From positions 1-11,142 of the forward strand of contig JAGBSQ010000045.1 of the NCBI GenBank assembly GCA_017631775.1: DNA of 11,142 nucleotides, given 5' to 3'. Source of the DNA: Clostridia bacterium (GTDB taxonomy: Bacteria > Bacillota_A > Clostridia > Oscillospirales > CAG-272). Position numbers and translations under genes: made by a program. Below the pieces are notes generated by a model, which worked only from the letters and a program-made list of their open reading frames with translations, was not told the origin of the DNA and did not search any database. Below, piece by piece: positions 1-5,822 of this stretch (its first letter is position 1; every line of letters starts with the position of its first letter).

Positions 1-935
1 CGGTTCATTTTGGCAAGCACCGCATCACTGCCCGATTGCATAGGCAAATGGAACTGATGCGCGATATGCTTGGAATTTGCCATTACGTCAATGAGCTTGC
101 GGCTTGCATCATTGGGGTGGCTTGTCATAAAGCGCAGAACAAAATCTCCCTCAATAGCATCGAGCTCTGCGAGCAGATCGGCAAAATCGTAACCCTCTGT
201 GCGGTCTTTTGCATAGGAGTTGACGTTCTGCCCGAGCAAGGTAATATCTTTATATCCCTTTTCCACAAGGTCGCGAACCTCGGCAATGATCTTGTCTTTT
301 TCGCGACTACGCTCGCGTCCGCGAACGTAAGGCACGATGCAATAGGAGCAGAAATTGTTGCAGCCGTACATAACCGAAACCCACGCACGGTATGTGCTTT
401 CGCGACAAATGGGAAGATCCTCAACAACGGTGTATTCTGCCTCCTCGGGGCAATAGATGCGCTTGCCGGTTTTGCGCTTTTGACAAAGCAGCTGCGGCAG
501 ACGGTGCAAGGACGAAGGGCCCATTACGAAATCGACGTAAGGATAGCGGAACTTGATATCGTCCTGACGGTGCTCTTGCGCCATCATACAGCCACACACG
601 GCAATCACAAGTGCGGGGTTCTTCTCTTTGATGTGCTTGTACTGCCCAACAATAGAGAGCGTTCTCTTTTCGGCATGCTCGCGAATGGCGCAGGTGTTGA
701 CCACAATAAAATCTGCCTTTGCGGCTTCATAAACAATGTCATAGCCCATTTCTTGGCACATACCCGCAAACTTTTCGCTATCCGCCACGTTTTGCTGACA
801 GCCAAAGGTTTCGATATACGCGCCCGGGCGAGAACCCGTAGTTTCAAAAACGCGATCGTTTTCGGCGCGCATTGCATCGATATATTGTTTTTGCTCTGCT
901 GCCGAAAGCGGCGGCATAGGGGTGTTTTTCTTCAT
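1..935 (-). CDS. miaB: tRNA-2-methylthio-N6-dimethylallyladenosine synthase MiaB (3' end cut by window)
   Basis: Radical SAM methylthiotransferase that converts i6A37 to ms2i6A37 in tRNAs reading UNN codons, using two 4Fe-4S clusters. Only the first 311 codons are in the window; the C-terminal part with the TRAM domain lies beyond the left edge. The N-terminal methylthiotransferase domain shows its three cluster cysteines in context: FGCQQN (C46), NTCAIRE (C82) and CGCMM (about C118). The radical SAM triad is GCNNFCSYC, i.e. C192-x3-C196-x2-C199, followed by IVPYVRGRERSR as is typical of MiaB rather than MtaB or RimO. The start at 935 is supported by AAGGA about 7 nt upstream. It has its own promoter at 980-1007. 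The tRNA-Tyr in this window has A36-A37-A38 and would be a natural substrate. The identification is firm; nothing unusual is seen in the visible part. Confidence 0.97.
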   Translation of the reverse strand, partial: MKKNTPMPPLSAAEQKQYIDAMRAENDRVFETTGSRPGAYIETFGCQQNVADSEKFAGMCQEMGYDIVYEAAKADFIVVNTCAIREHAEKRTLSIVGQYKHIKEKNPALVIAVCGCMMAQEHRQDDIKFRYPYVDFVMGPSSLHRLPQLLCQKRKTGKRIYCPEEAEYTVVEDLPICRESTYRAWVSVMYGCNNFCSYCIVPYVRGRERSREKDKIIAEVRDLVEKGYKDITLLGQNVNSYAKDRTEGYDFADLLAELDAIEGDFVLRFMTSHPNDASRKLIDVMANSKHIAHQFHLPMQSGSDAVLAKMN

Positions 936-979
936 TGGCAATTCCTTTGGGTATATTTTGAGCATAATAACTCTATTAT

Positions 980-1007
980 ATTATACAATTTATTAAAGAA
1001 TTGTCAA
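980..1007 (-). promoter_or_regulatory. Sigma-A promoter of miaB
   Basis: On the minus strand TTGACA (1007-1002) is followed after 16 nt by TATAAT (985-980), with a second overlapping TATAAT just downstream (980-975). It lies about 45 nt upstream of the miaB start, in AT-rich DNA between the hydrolase stop and miaB. No hairpin terminator is seen between the two genes, so miaB may also receive read-through. Confidence 0.85.
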
Positions 1008-1036
1008 GATATTTTTCGTAAATTTTAGATTTTGGC

Positions 1037-2008
1037 TTAATTTTGCAACGTGATATTTTGCTCATTTTGCAAAGAAAAACGCGAAAGCTCTCCCCCTTCC
1101 AAGTCGCACCGAAAAAGATCGACGGCAGAGATGGCGCGGTTTTCGTAGGTGGTGTAGTAATAAATTGCGCGATCGAGATTTATACAGGACGTGTATGCGG
1201 TAATCTCGTATTTTCCACCGTCGAGAAGCACACAGCCGCGCACCTGCTCAACAGAACCCAAAATGTGAAAAAACTGCGACACGCTACTCATTTCATCGCT
1301 CTTTGACACCGCATTTTCGCGCACGAAAGCGGCACGAACAAAGCGCGATGCCGAGGAAAGGTCCCCCGGCAACCCAATCGCCCCCATGCCCCTGCTGTAA
1401 GGCGTGAGATATCCCTTGCCAAAATGCGCCACAGGCGGCTTGTTTGAGAGTGTCATATAGTCGCAAAGATGCACCACGTGATACGAAAACGGCGGATTGT
1501 TGGTCAGCACGCCCACCGGATTTTGGTGGACTTGCAGACCCTCGGCAACGCTCTCCACAACAATGCTCTCCCTCTCGTCGGCAATCATCCAATGCAACGG
1601 TGCAGGCGGCAAGTCTGGGGAGAAAGGTGTGTCGCACAGGTTGAGATCTACGAAACGCTCGCGCGCTTCTCTTACGGTTTTGCAGCTCCCCAAAATATAG
1701 GGAATCAGCTCAAACGAGGAGACGTTCTCCCGCCCCTCGGCAAGTGAAAAATAGCAGGCATTGCCGGCAAAGCGCAAGCCTGCCATGCCCAATCCGTGCT
1801 CGTTGGCGGCTTCGTAATAAAGGGGGTAGCCATCTCTGACGGTTCCCATCCCGATGATGGCGTAGTGGCTCTTTTGCGCTCCCGTGTGGCGAAAATCGAG
1901 CGCAAAATTGCGCGGCATGACGATAACTTCTTCCCCATAAGAGCATTCAATATCCAGCGTGCGCCCAAAATAGGCATCCTTTGTTTTGTAGGTAATAGCG
2001 GTGCACAT
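1037..2008 (-). CDS. Choloylglycine hydrolase / penicillin V acylase family protein (Ntn hydrolase)
   Basis: A 323-aa N-terminal-nucleophile amidase of the C59 type; known members cleave linear amide bonds in conjugated bile salts, penicillin V or N-acyl amino acids. The start is placed at 2008 because this gives Met-Cys2, the cysteine that must become the N-terminal nucleophile, and because GGAG stands 8 nt upstream. A longer in-frame start at 2044 would bury the cysteine and is unlikely. Conserved elements are FGRTLD (R16, D19), NEHGLGMAGL (69-78), LTNNPPF (N170/N171) and LPGDLSSASRFVRAAF (R222). The length matches the family. No signal peptide is seen, so it is probably cytoplasmic. At position 79, where bile salt hydrolases have Asn and penicillin V acylases often Tyr, this protein has Arg, so the substrate cannot be named. 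Its own promoter is unclear; a TATAAT at 2059-2054 lacks a good -35. Confidence 0.93.
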   Translation of the reverse strand: MCTAITYKTKDAYFGRTLDIECSYGEEVIVMPRNFALDFRHTGAQKSHYAIIGMGTVRDGYPLYYEAANEHGLGMAGLRFAGNACYFSLAEGRENVSSFELIPYILGSCKTVREARERFVDLNLCDTPFSPDLPPAPLHWMIADERESIVVESVAEGLQVHQNPVGVLTNNPPFSYHVVHLCDYMTLSNKPPVAHFGKGYLTPYSRGMGAIGLPGDLSSASRFVRAAFVRENAVSKSDEMSSVSQFFHILGSVEQVRGCVLLDGGKYEITAYTSCINLDRAIYYYTTYENRAISAVDLFRCDLEGGELSRFSLQNEQNITLQN

Positions 2009-2060
2009 TTTTAAAAATCTCCTTTTTTCTTTAATGTACCCCACCTTGCCTAAATTATAA

Positions 2061-2096
2061 GTAAAAAGCGCGGTCGATACCGACCGCGCTTTTTAC
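2061..2096 (-). terminator. Perfect 16-bp hairpin terminator after the PH-like gene
   Basis: Positions 2061-2076 and 2081-2096 are exact inverse complements around a 4-nt loop (2077-2080), with a GC-rich core CGCGGTCG and an A/T-rich foot. On the minus strand the 3' side carries TTTTT inside the foot. It starts 4 nt after the TAA of the 2101-2514 gene, so it should end the M48/PH-like transcript and insulate the hydrolase gene. Confidence 0.85.
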
Positions 2097-2100
2097 AAAA

Positions 2101-2514
2101 TTATTTGATCAATGCCCACAAAAGGAAGAGCTTGCCCGTGTAGCGCTCGTAGTCCTTCATGCCAAGCAGCTCGGTTTTTTCACCAATCTTTTCCATGAGC
2201 AGCTTTGCGGCGGGTGCCTTCCACGCCTTGCGAGGAGTGCAGAAAGCAAAGAACTTACCGTTAACAACGCATTGCAGCCAAAGGTTACCGTTGCCAATGC
2301 CAAACTCCGCGCGCGTGAAATCGGAAAACAGAATTTCCTTTCTGATGCCGAGCTTTTCATTGGTGCAAATAACAGATGTATCGGTAATTTCGGCAAAGTA
2401 GCCGGTAAATGCGCCACGTGTGGCAAGAACACCCTCGTCGCCGGAAACGCACATATCAAACACGCGATCGATGTCGAGTCCGTTTTCTTCACAATATTGC
2501 TTTTTGGTTTTCAT
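2101..2514 (-). CDS. Hypothetical 137-aa protein, probably PH-like fold
   Basis: I do not recognise a named family. The protein starts with a short polar helix (residues 1-20). A run of alternating hydrophobic strands follows (about 38-105; for example YFAEITDTSVIC, ILFSDFTRAEF, LWLQCVVNGKFFAFCTP), then an amphipathic helix (APAAKLLMEKIG). This strand-strand-helix order with alternating IxxxDF and short turn patterns resembles bacterial PH-like domains, but that is inference from pattern only. It has no signal peptide and no clear membrane span, so it is probably cytoplasmic. The gene starts 5 nt after the stop of the upstream M48 peptidase. Its AAGGAGAATAA ribosome binding site overlaps the end of that gene, indicating one transcript and likely coupled translation. 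A strong terminator follows directly. The two products probably act together, for example the small protein as partner or membrane-proximal regulator of the peptidase. Confidence 0.8.
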   Translation of the reverse strand: MKTKKQYCEENGLDIDRVFDMCVSGDEGVLATRGAFTGYFAEITDTSVICTNEKLGIRKEILFSDFTRAEFGIGNGNLWLQCVVNGKFFAFCTPRKAWKAPAAKLLMEKIGEKTELLGMKDYERYTGKLFLLWALIK

Positions 2515-2519
2515 GATCT

Positions 2520-4547
2520 TTATTCTCCTTTGTTATTAGATTTACTCCAGACAAGACTGCCTTCAATCTTGTCAAATTTAATATCGGAATGATCGGCGTA
2601 ATCAAAGAGCGAGAACTGCCAATCAACGGGGTAGGTATCGAGGTAGCGGAAGATCTTGTGCATGATTTCGTCGCGCTGCTCGTCGGTGCCGCCCCAAAAA
2701 TGAATGACGAATGCACTGGTGAAGAAGTTTTCGTTGATGGTTTTGCGAACAAGATAGATGTTTTTGATAATATCCTCATCAATCGAATGAATGAACTCCA
2801 AAATATTCTCAAGCATTCCCTCGGGCAGCTGCTCACGGGAAAGCTTATCGTTTTTGGAGAGCACGCCCGTTTGGCTGTATTCGTCCTTATCCTTTTGTGC
2901 CATTTGCTGTGCACGTGCGCGGTATTCCTGCAACTCCTTTTCTCTGCCCGTCATGCAGTAAAACTGACCGATCATCTGCAAGCCCTCTTCCATAAAGTTA
3001 TGGTTGGTCTCCATTGCGTGATAGATCAGGTCAACGCCTGCAGGATCGTAGCGGTAAAGGAGCTTGCAGCCCTTTTGGTAGTACGCCAAGGGCGAGGAGT
3101 TTTCGTCAAGCTCGGCAATGGCGCGCTCGCAAAGCTCGTCCGCTTCGGTCTGACGACACAATTGGCGAAGGTCGGAAAGAATATCGCCAAATCCCTCGGC
3201 AGTAACGGGACTGCCCTGCTCGCGCCATGCGGTAACACGTGTGAGCGGATCGAGATACGCCTCTTTGCGCGTTTGCTCGTAGTTTACCCAACCCTCGGCA
3301 AATTTTTGGTCGGCAAGCGCAACCGCCTTTTGCAGCTCCTCGCGGTATGCGGGGGAGCTTTTATCCTCAATTAAGGCGGGGTGCTCGATGCCAAGTGTTT
3401 CAAAACGCATCTTTTTGGTGGGATGTGATGCGTTATTGGGGAGTATCTCCAAATCGATCATGGCATCCCAATCGGCGTGGCGTGCCTCGATCGCCTTTTT
3501 GAATACCGCGATACGCCCCGACAAAAAGTGCGGATCGGGAGTCTCGCGTGCCATCATCGGTTCTTCGTCGTCGACTCCGTTTTCCCATTGGAATTTATCG
3601 TCATAGCTCAGTTTGAGCAATGCCGATGCGGCATGACCTGCGTCGCCGTGTGTCAGCATGTCGCGGTCTGCCTCGCTCTCGTACACCACCGATGTGGCGT
3701 AGGCGTAGGTCATGTGGTTAAAGAGATAATAAACGTCAAAAAAGGTAAAAATGTTGTTAACAAACAACATCAGGCCCCCATAGGGCTTGCCACCGCCAAC
3801 CCATGCGCCGTATCGCATTTCAAAGTCCTTGGCGCGGTTTTTGTTTGCCACGTGGGAGAATTCGTGCAGGCAAATGGAGTAGAGCTCCTCTTCGGAAAGG
3901 ATATCCAACAACACAATGCCGATTTGCAAATAGTACTTTTTACCATCGCGCAAAATGCCTGCATTACAGTCCATGCTGAGCATGACAATGATCTCACCGT
4001 GGCATCCCAGCGCATTGGCGGCGCGGTCGACAGCGGCATAAATTTGCGGATACTCGTTGCGGTTGAGCACGGGAGCATTGGGGTTGACGTCGGGTGGAAT
4101 GGGCCTGTAAATTCTGCTATACGCGGCGTGGAAGATCAATCCCGCGTAAAACAACACGGGGAGATAAATCGATGTGGAAGCAGACGCCAGCATGCCTGCA
4201 AAAATTGCCGCACAGGCAGCCAAAAGCCAAACAAAAACGGCATAAACGGTGGCAATGTGGCGAATGCTCTGCAAACGGGAAAGCAGCTTGCCCGATGCCT
4301 CTTGTGCCAGTTGACGTTGGCGGAGCATCTTGTTTTGCATATCGGCAATCTTTGCACGGTTGATGCGCGCCATAAAGGATTTTGCCGCAAGCATATTGAC
4401 CGTGAGCAAAAGCACGGGCAAAAAAGCAAGCACCCCAAACAAGGCGGTCATAGCACCGCTCGGGACAACCGTATGCCAAACAACGCCTGCCAAGGAAATC
4501 AAAAACGCCGAGCCAAAGGCAGAAACGTAACGTAATATCTTATTCAT
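2520..4547 (-). CDS. Membrane-anchored M48 family zinc metallopeptidase with C-terminal extension
   Basis: A 675-aa protein. The N terminus has two hydrophobic segments (about 4-22 and 33-52), a basic coiled stretch (55-95), and two more segments (about 97-120 and 125-145). The M48 domain follows. HEFSH at 228-232 gives zinc ligands H228 and H232 and catalytic E229; ESEAD at 290-294 gives the third ligand E292; and SHPTKKMRFETL (374-385) matches the usual HP motif after the catalytic core. All key residues are present, so it should be active. M48 peptidases such as HtpX act on membrane or misfolded proteins, generally with the active site on the cytoplasmic side. Residues about 455-560 look helical and TPR-like; 600-675 (aromatic, with FWGG and WQFSLFDY) match nothing I know. 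At about twice the length of HtpX it is not HtpX itself. GGAG lies 7 nt upstream of the start. It forms an operon with the PH-like gene downstream. Confidence 0.9.
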   Translation of the reverse strand: MNKILRYVSAFGSAFLISLAGVVWHTVVPSGAMTALFGVLAFLPVLLLTVNMLAAKSFMARINRAKIADMQNKMLRQRQLAQEASGKLLSRLQSIRHIATVYAVFVWLLAACAAIFAGMLASASTSIYLPVLFYAGLIFHAAYSRIYRPIPPDVNPNAPVLNRNEYPQIYAAVDRAANALGCHGEIIVMLSMDCNAGILRDGKKYYLQIGIVLLDILSEEELYSICLHEFSHVANKNRAKDFEMRYGAWVGGGKPYGGLMLFVNNIFTFFDVYYLFNHMTYAYATSVVYESEADRDMLTHGDAGHAASALLKLSYDDKFQWENGVDDEEPMMARETPDPHFLSGRIAVFKKAIEARHADWDAMIDLEILPNNASHPTKKMRFETLGIEHPALIEDKSSPAYREELQKAVALADQKFAEGWVNYEQTRKEAYLDPLTRVTAWREQGSPVTAEGFGDILSDLRQLCRQTEADELCERAIAELDENSSPLAYYQKGCKLLYRYDPAGVDLIYHAMETNHNFMEEGLQMIGQFYCMTGREKELQEYRARAQQMAQKDKDEYSQTGVLSKNDKLSREQLPEGMLENILEFIHSIDEDIIKNIYLVRKTINENFFTSAFVIHFWGGTDEQRDEIMHKIFRYLDTYPVDWQFSLFDYADHSDIKFDKIEGSLVWSKSNNKGE

Positions 4548-4779
4548 GTGGACTCTCCTTTTTTATAAGATTCTTTCGTTTTCAAAACAGTCCTATATCA
4601 TAATAGACGCTAAAACGGTCAAGTGTATCACATAAATAATAAAATATTTTTTGAAGGTTACCAGTAATATCCATTATAGTATATTATACCCCACCCCGAA
4701 AAAAATCAAGTCTTTTTTGTAAACATTCGACCTGAAAAGTCAACAGAAAAAGAAATAAAAAATATTTTTCAAAAAGGGG
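4548..4779. other. Intergenic AT-rich spacer between divergent M48 operon and tRNA operon
   Basis: The spacer holds the leader and candidate promoters of the M48 operon on the minus strand and, at its right edge, the tRNA promoter on the plus strand. It has long A and T runs (for example 4740-4778) that could act as an UP-type element for the tRNA promoter. I see no ORF, repeat or other RNA in it. Confidence 0.6.
4683..4709 (-). promoter_or_regulatory. Candidate promoter of the M48 peptidase operon
   Basis: On the minus strand TTGATT (4709-4704) is followed by TATAAT (4688-4683) with a 15-nt spacer, shorter than ideal. It would give a leader of about 130 nt. A second candidate closer to the gene is TTGACC (4622-4617) with a weak GATATA (4599-4594) 17 nt on, or TATGAT (4602-4597) 14 nt on. 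The sequence does not decide between them. Confidence 0.35.
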
Positions 4780-4808
4780 TTGACAAATCAATTCTGTTGT
4801 GATATAAT
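4780..4808 (+). promoter_or_regulatory. Consensus sigma-A promoter of the tRNA operon
   Basis: TTGACA (4780-4785), a 17-nt spacer and TATAAT (4803-4808) match the consensus exactly, and an A/T-rich tract precedes the -35. The leader between the promoter and tRNA-Thr contains a 7-bp inverted repeat, TTGCGAA (4816-4822) and TTCGCAA (4833-4839), that would form a hairpin in the pre-tRNA. Confidence 0.93.
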
Positions 4809-4850
4809 ATTCCCGTTGCGAAAGCGAAACCGTTCGCAAATGAACAATTC

Positions 4851-4925
4851 GCTGGTGTGGCTCAATGGCAGAGCAGCTGATTTGTAATCAGCAGGTTGTT
4901 GTTTCGACTCCGATCACCAGCTCCA
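4851..4925 (+). tRNA. tRNA-Thr (anticodon TGT), T stem unusual
   Basis: A 75-nt tRNA gene with encoded CCA. The acceptor arm GCTGGTG (4851-4857) pairs with CACCAGC (4915-4921), the discriminator is T and CCA is at 4923-4925. The D arm GCTC/GAGC has a short loop keeping GG. The anticodon stem GCTGA/TCAGC encloses TTTGTAA, giving TGT for Thr ACA codons. The T loop is TTCGACT, but the T stem GTTGT/CCGAT pairs poorly: G-U, U-A, U-G, G-C, then U opposite C at 53-61, where nearly all tRNAs have G-C. The gene is probably still functional given the intact remainder and strong promoter, but a degenerating copy is possible. Confidence 0.9.
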
Positions 4926-4951
4926 AAGGTCACACAACGTGACCTAAATAT

Positions 4952-5036
4952 GGGGGATTTCCCGAGCGGCCAAAGGGGGCAGACTGTAAATCTGTTGTCA
5001 TCGACTTCGGTGGTCCGAATCCACCATCCCCCACCA
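4952..5036 (+). tRNA. tRNA-Tyr (anticodon GTA), C at position 55
   Basis: A class II tRNA of 85 nt with encoded CCA. The acceptor GGGGGAT (4952-4958) pairs with ATCCCCC (5026-5032), the discriminator is A and CCA is at 5034-5036. The anticodon stem GCAGA/TCTGT encloses CTGTAAA, giving GTA, with A36-A37-A38 as required for MiaA/MiaB modification of A37. A long variable arm is present, as expected for bacterial tRNA-Tyr. The T stem GGTGG/CCACC is perfect, but the T loop reads TCCGAAT, so the almost invariant T55 (pseudouridine site, partner of G18) is C. It is 26 nt downstream of tRNA-Thr in the same transcript. Confidence 0.93.
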
Positions 5037-5038
5037 AC

Positions 5039-5075
5039 AAAAAAGGAACTTTTGTCTACCAAAAGTTCCTTTTTT
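5039..5075 (+). terminator. Terminator of the tRNA-Thr/tRNA-Tyr operon
   Basis: The 16-nt arms 5039-5054 and 5060-5075 are exact inverse complements around a 5-nt loop (5055-5059), and the right arm ends in TTTTTT. It begins 2 nt after the CCA of tRNA-Tyr. The A tract on the left arm would let it work on the minus strand too. Confidence 0.92.
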
Positions 5076-5080
5076 GTTAT

Positions 5081-5258
5081 CCAAGCCGCAGGCTTGGCAT
5101 ATCATCGCCGCGCGAAGTGCGGTGCATATCATCAGCCCCTTTGGGGCTGTATCTCATCACGTGCCAGCGTGCATCTACCTGCGGCTTGATGAGATACAAC
5201 ACTTCGTGTTGATGATATACCGCAACAAGGTGCGGATGAGATACAAGGCTACGCCTTG
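5081..5258. repeat. Array of short hairpins joined by inverted 10-nt boxes
   Basis: Six or seven small palindromes follow one another, most with 3-nt loops: 5081-5097 (7-bp stem), 5108-5122 (6 bp with one G-U), 5133-5149 (7 bp), 5158-5171 (4 bp, loop 6), 5197-5211 (6 bp), 5220-5235 (5 bp) and 5244-5258 (6 bp). They are linked by 10-nt boxes. On the left these are GCATATCATC (5097, 5124) and GTATCTCATC (5149). On the right they are GATGAGATAC (5188, 5235) and GATGATATAC (5211). The right boxes are the inverse complement form of the left ones, so the array is inverted about roughly 5173. In addition CAAGCCGCAG (5082-5091) and CTGCGGCTTG (5179-5188) are exact inverse complements, so the left half can also fold as one long stem-loop. 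The array starts after the tRNA terminator and ends at the next promoter, so it is probably little transcribed and may act as DNA. The stem sequences differ while the boxes are conserved, unlike a CRISPR. Confidence 0.85.
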
Positions 5259-5284
5259 ATTTATTATCGAAAGTGTGATATAAT
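5256..5284 (+). promoter_or_regulatory. Promoter of the small membrane protein gene, overlapping the last hairpin
   Basis: TTGATT (5256-5261), a 17-nt spacer and TATAAT (5279-5284) stand 25 nt upstream of the start codon at 5309. The -35 hexamer shares its first three bases with the 3' arm of the last hairpin of the array (5253-5258). Confidence 0.75.
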
Positions 5285-5308
5285 GGAATAAAGAAAGGCG
5301 GTGATATA

Positions 5309-5725
5309 ATGAGAAATTTTGTTATTAACAATCGATGTGTCTTTTTTCTTCTCATTTTTTCTATATTAATTGCTTTTGGAGTATGGACTATAGATGAAGT
5401 AATTTCCATACCCATAATCATTCTTGGGGGCTTCTTGTTCCTTGGGTACTCGATCGCTTTTCCTATTTGTTGTGTAATAAATTCGCAAGGAGTTACCATA
5501 TATTATCTATTTGGTTTTGTAAGGAAAAGAATCGCTTGGAACGAACTAAAGTATGTAGAAGATCATCACTCCAACAGCGGAGTGCTACCTTGGCGGAGAG
5601 AATACCCAATTGCTTATTTCAAAACAAAATTTCCTTTATGGGAAAAAGCGTGTATTCCAAAAACCAAGAAAGTAGTTCAACTGATTAAAAAGTATTATAA
5701 AGGGACTATCGAGAAATATGGTTAA
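5309..5725 (+). CDS. Small two-span membrane protein with cytoplasmic PH-like tail, uncharacterised
   Basis: 138 aa. Two strongly hydrophobic segments (about residues 10-28 and 33-56) form a hairpin with a short acidic turn (DE). The soluble tail has strand-like segments: a GVTIYYLF stretch, a basic turn RKRI, then WNELKYVED. This order resembles the bacterial PH-domain membrane proteins (YdbT/PH-2-like), but I cannot assign a family. The end is lysine-rich. GGCGGTG 6 nt upstream of ATG supports the start. The gene is more AT-rich and uses more A/T-ending codons than its neighbours, which fits recent acquisition. It sits between the hairpin array and a terminator, inside the stretch bounded by tRNA-Tyr and its degenerate 3'-end copy. 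Confidence 0.8.
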   Translation: MRNFVINNRCVFFLLIFSILIAFGVWTIDEVISIPIIILGGFLFLGYSIAFPICCVINSQGVTIYYLFGFVRKRIAWNELKYVEDHHSNSGVLPWRREYPIAYFKTKFPLWEKACIPKTKKVVQLIKKYYKGTIEKYG

Positions 5726-5784
5726 ATGCAGACACCTGTTGTTCGCAATTACCCCTGTTTAGACACCTTTTATCTCGTTTAAGG
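5726..5784. other. Short spacer with direct repeat AGACACCT
   Basis: AGACACCT occurs at 5730-5737 and 5761-5768, and CCTGTT at 5736-5741 and 5754-5759. Spaced direct repeats of this kind are seen at the ends of some insertion sequences, but there is no transposase here and I cannot identify an element. Confidence 0.3.
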
Positions 5785-5822
5785 CAACAAAAAGAGCACC
5801 TGAAAGGGTGCTCTTTTTGTTG
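5785..5822 (+). terminator. Terminator after the small membrane protein gene
   Basis: The arms 5785-5800 and 5807-5822 are exact inverse complements (16 bp) around a 6-nt loop. The stem core GAGCACC/GGTGCTC is followed by TTTTT. It lies 60 nt past the stop codon. The A-rich left arm makes it usable on both strands. Confidence 0.88.

Noticed and set aside
36..1028. Long plus-strand open frame (330 codons) opposite miaB
   Set aside because: It is the antisense shadow of the strongly conserved miaB gene; the product has no recognisable pattern, and the frame has no ribosome binding site.
2009..2044. Longer N terminus of the choloylglycine-hydrolase-like protein
   Set aside because: It would place 12 residues before Met-Cys, removing the N-terminal nucleophile, and the GGAG site lies inside this stretch, so the start at 2008 is correct.
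3477..4535. Long plus-strand open frame (352 codons) opposite the M48 peptidase
   Set aside because: The M48 motifs and membrane segments on the minus strand explain the conservation; the plus-strand product is low-complexity His/Arg/Gly-rich shadow sequence.
4862..5062. Minus-strand frame over the tRNAs with the sequence GGGWWIRTTE
   Set aside because: This is the well-known spurious translation of tRNA antisense sequence, not a protein.
5081..5258. CRISPR array
   Set aside because: The recurring boxes are only 10 nt, the intervening parts are palindromes, and the boxes invert in the middle; a CRISPR has longer same-direction repeats and non-palindromic spacers.
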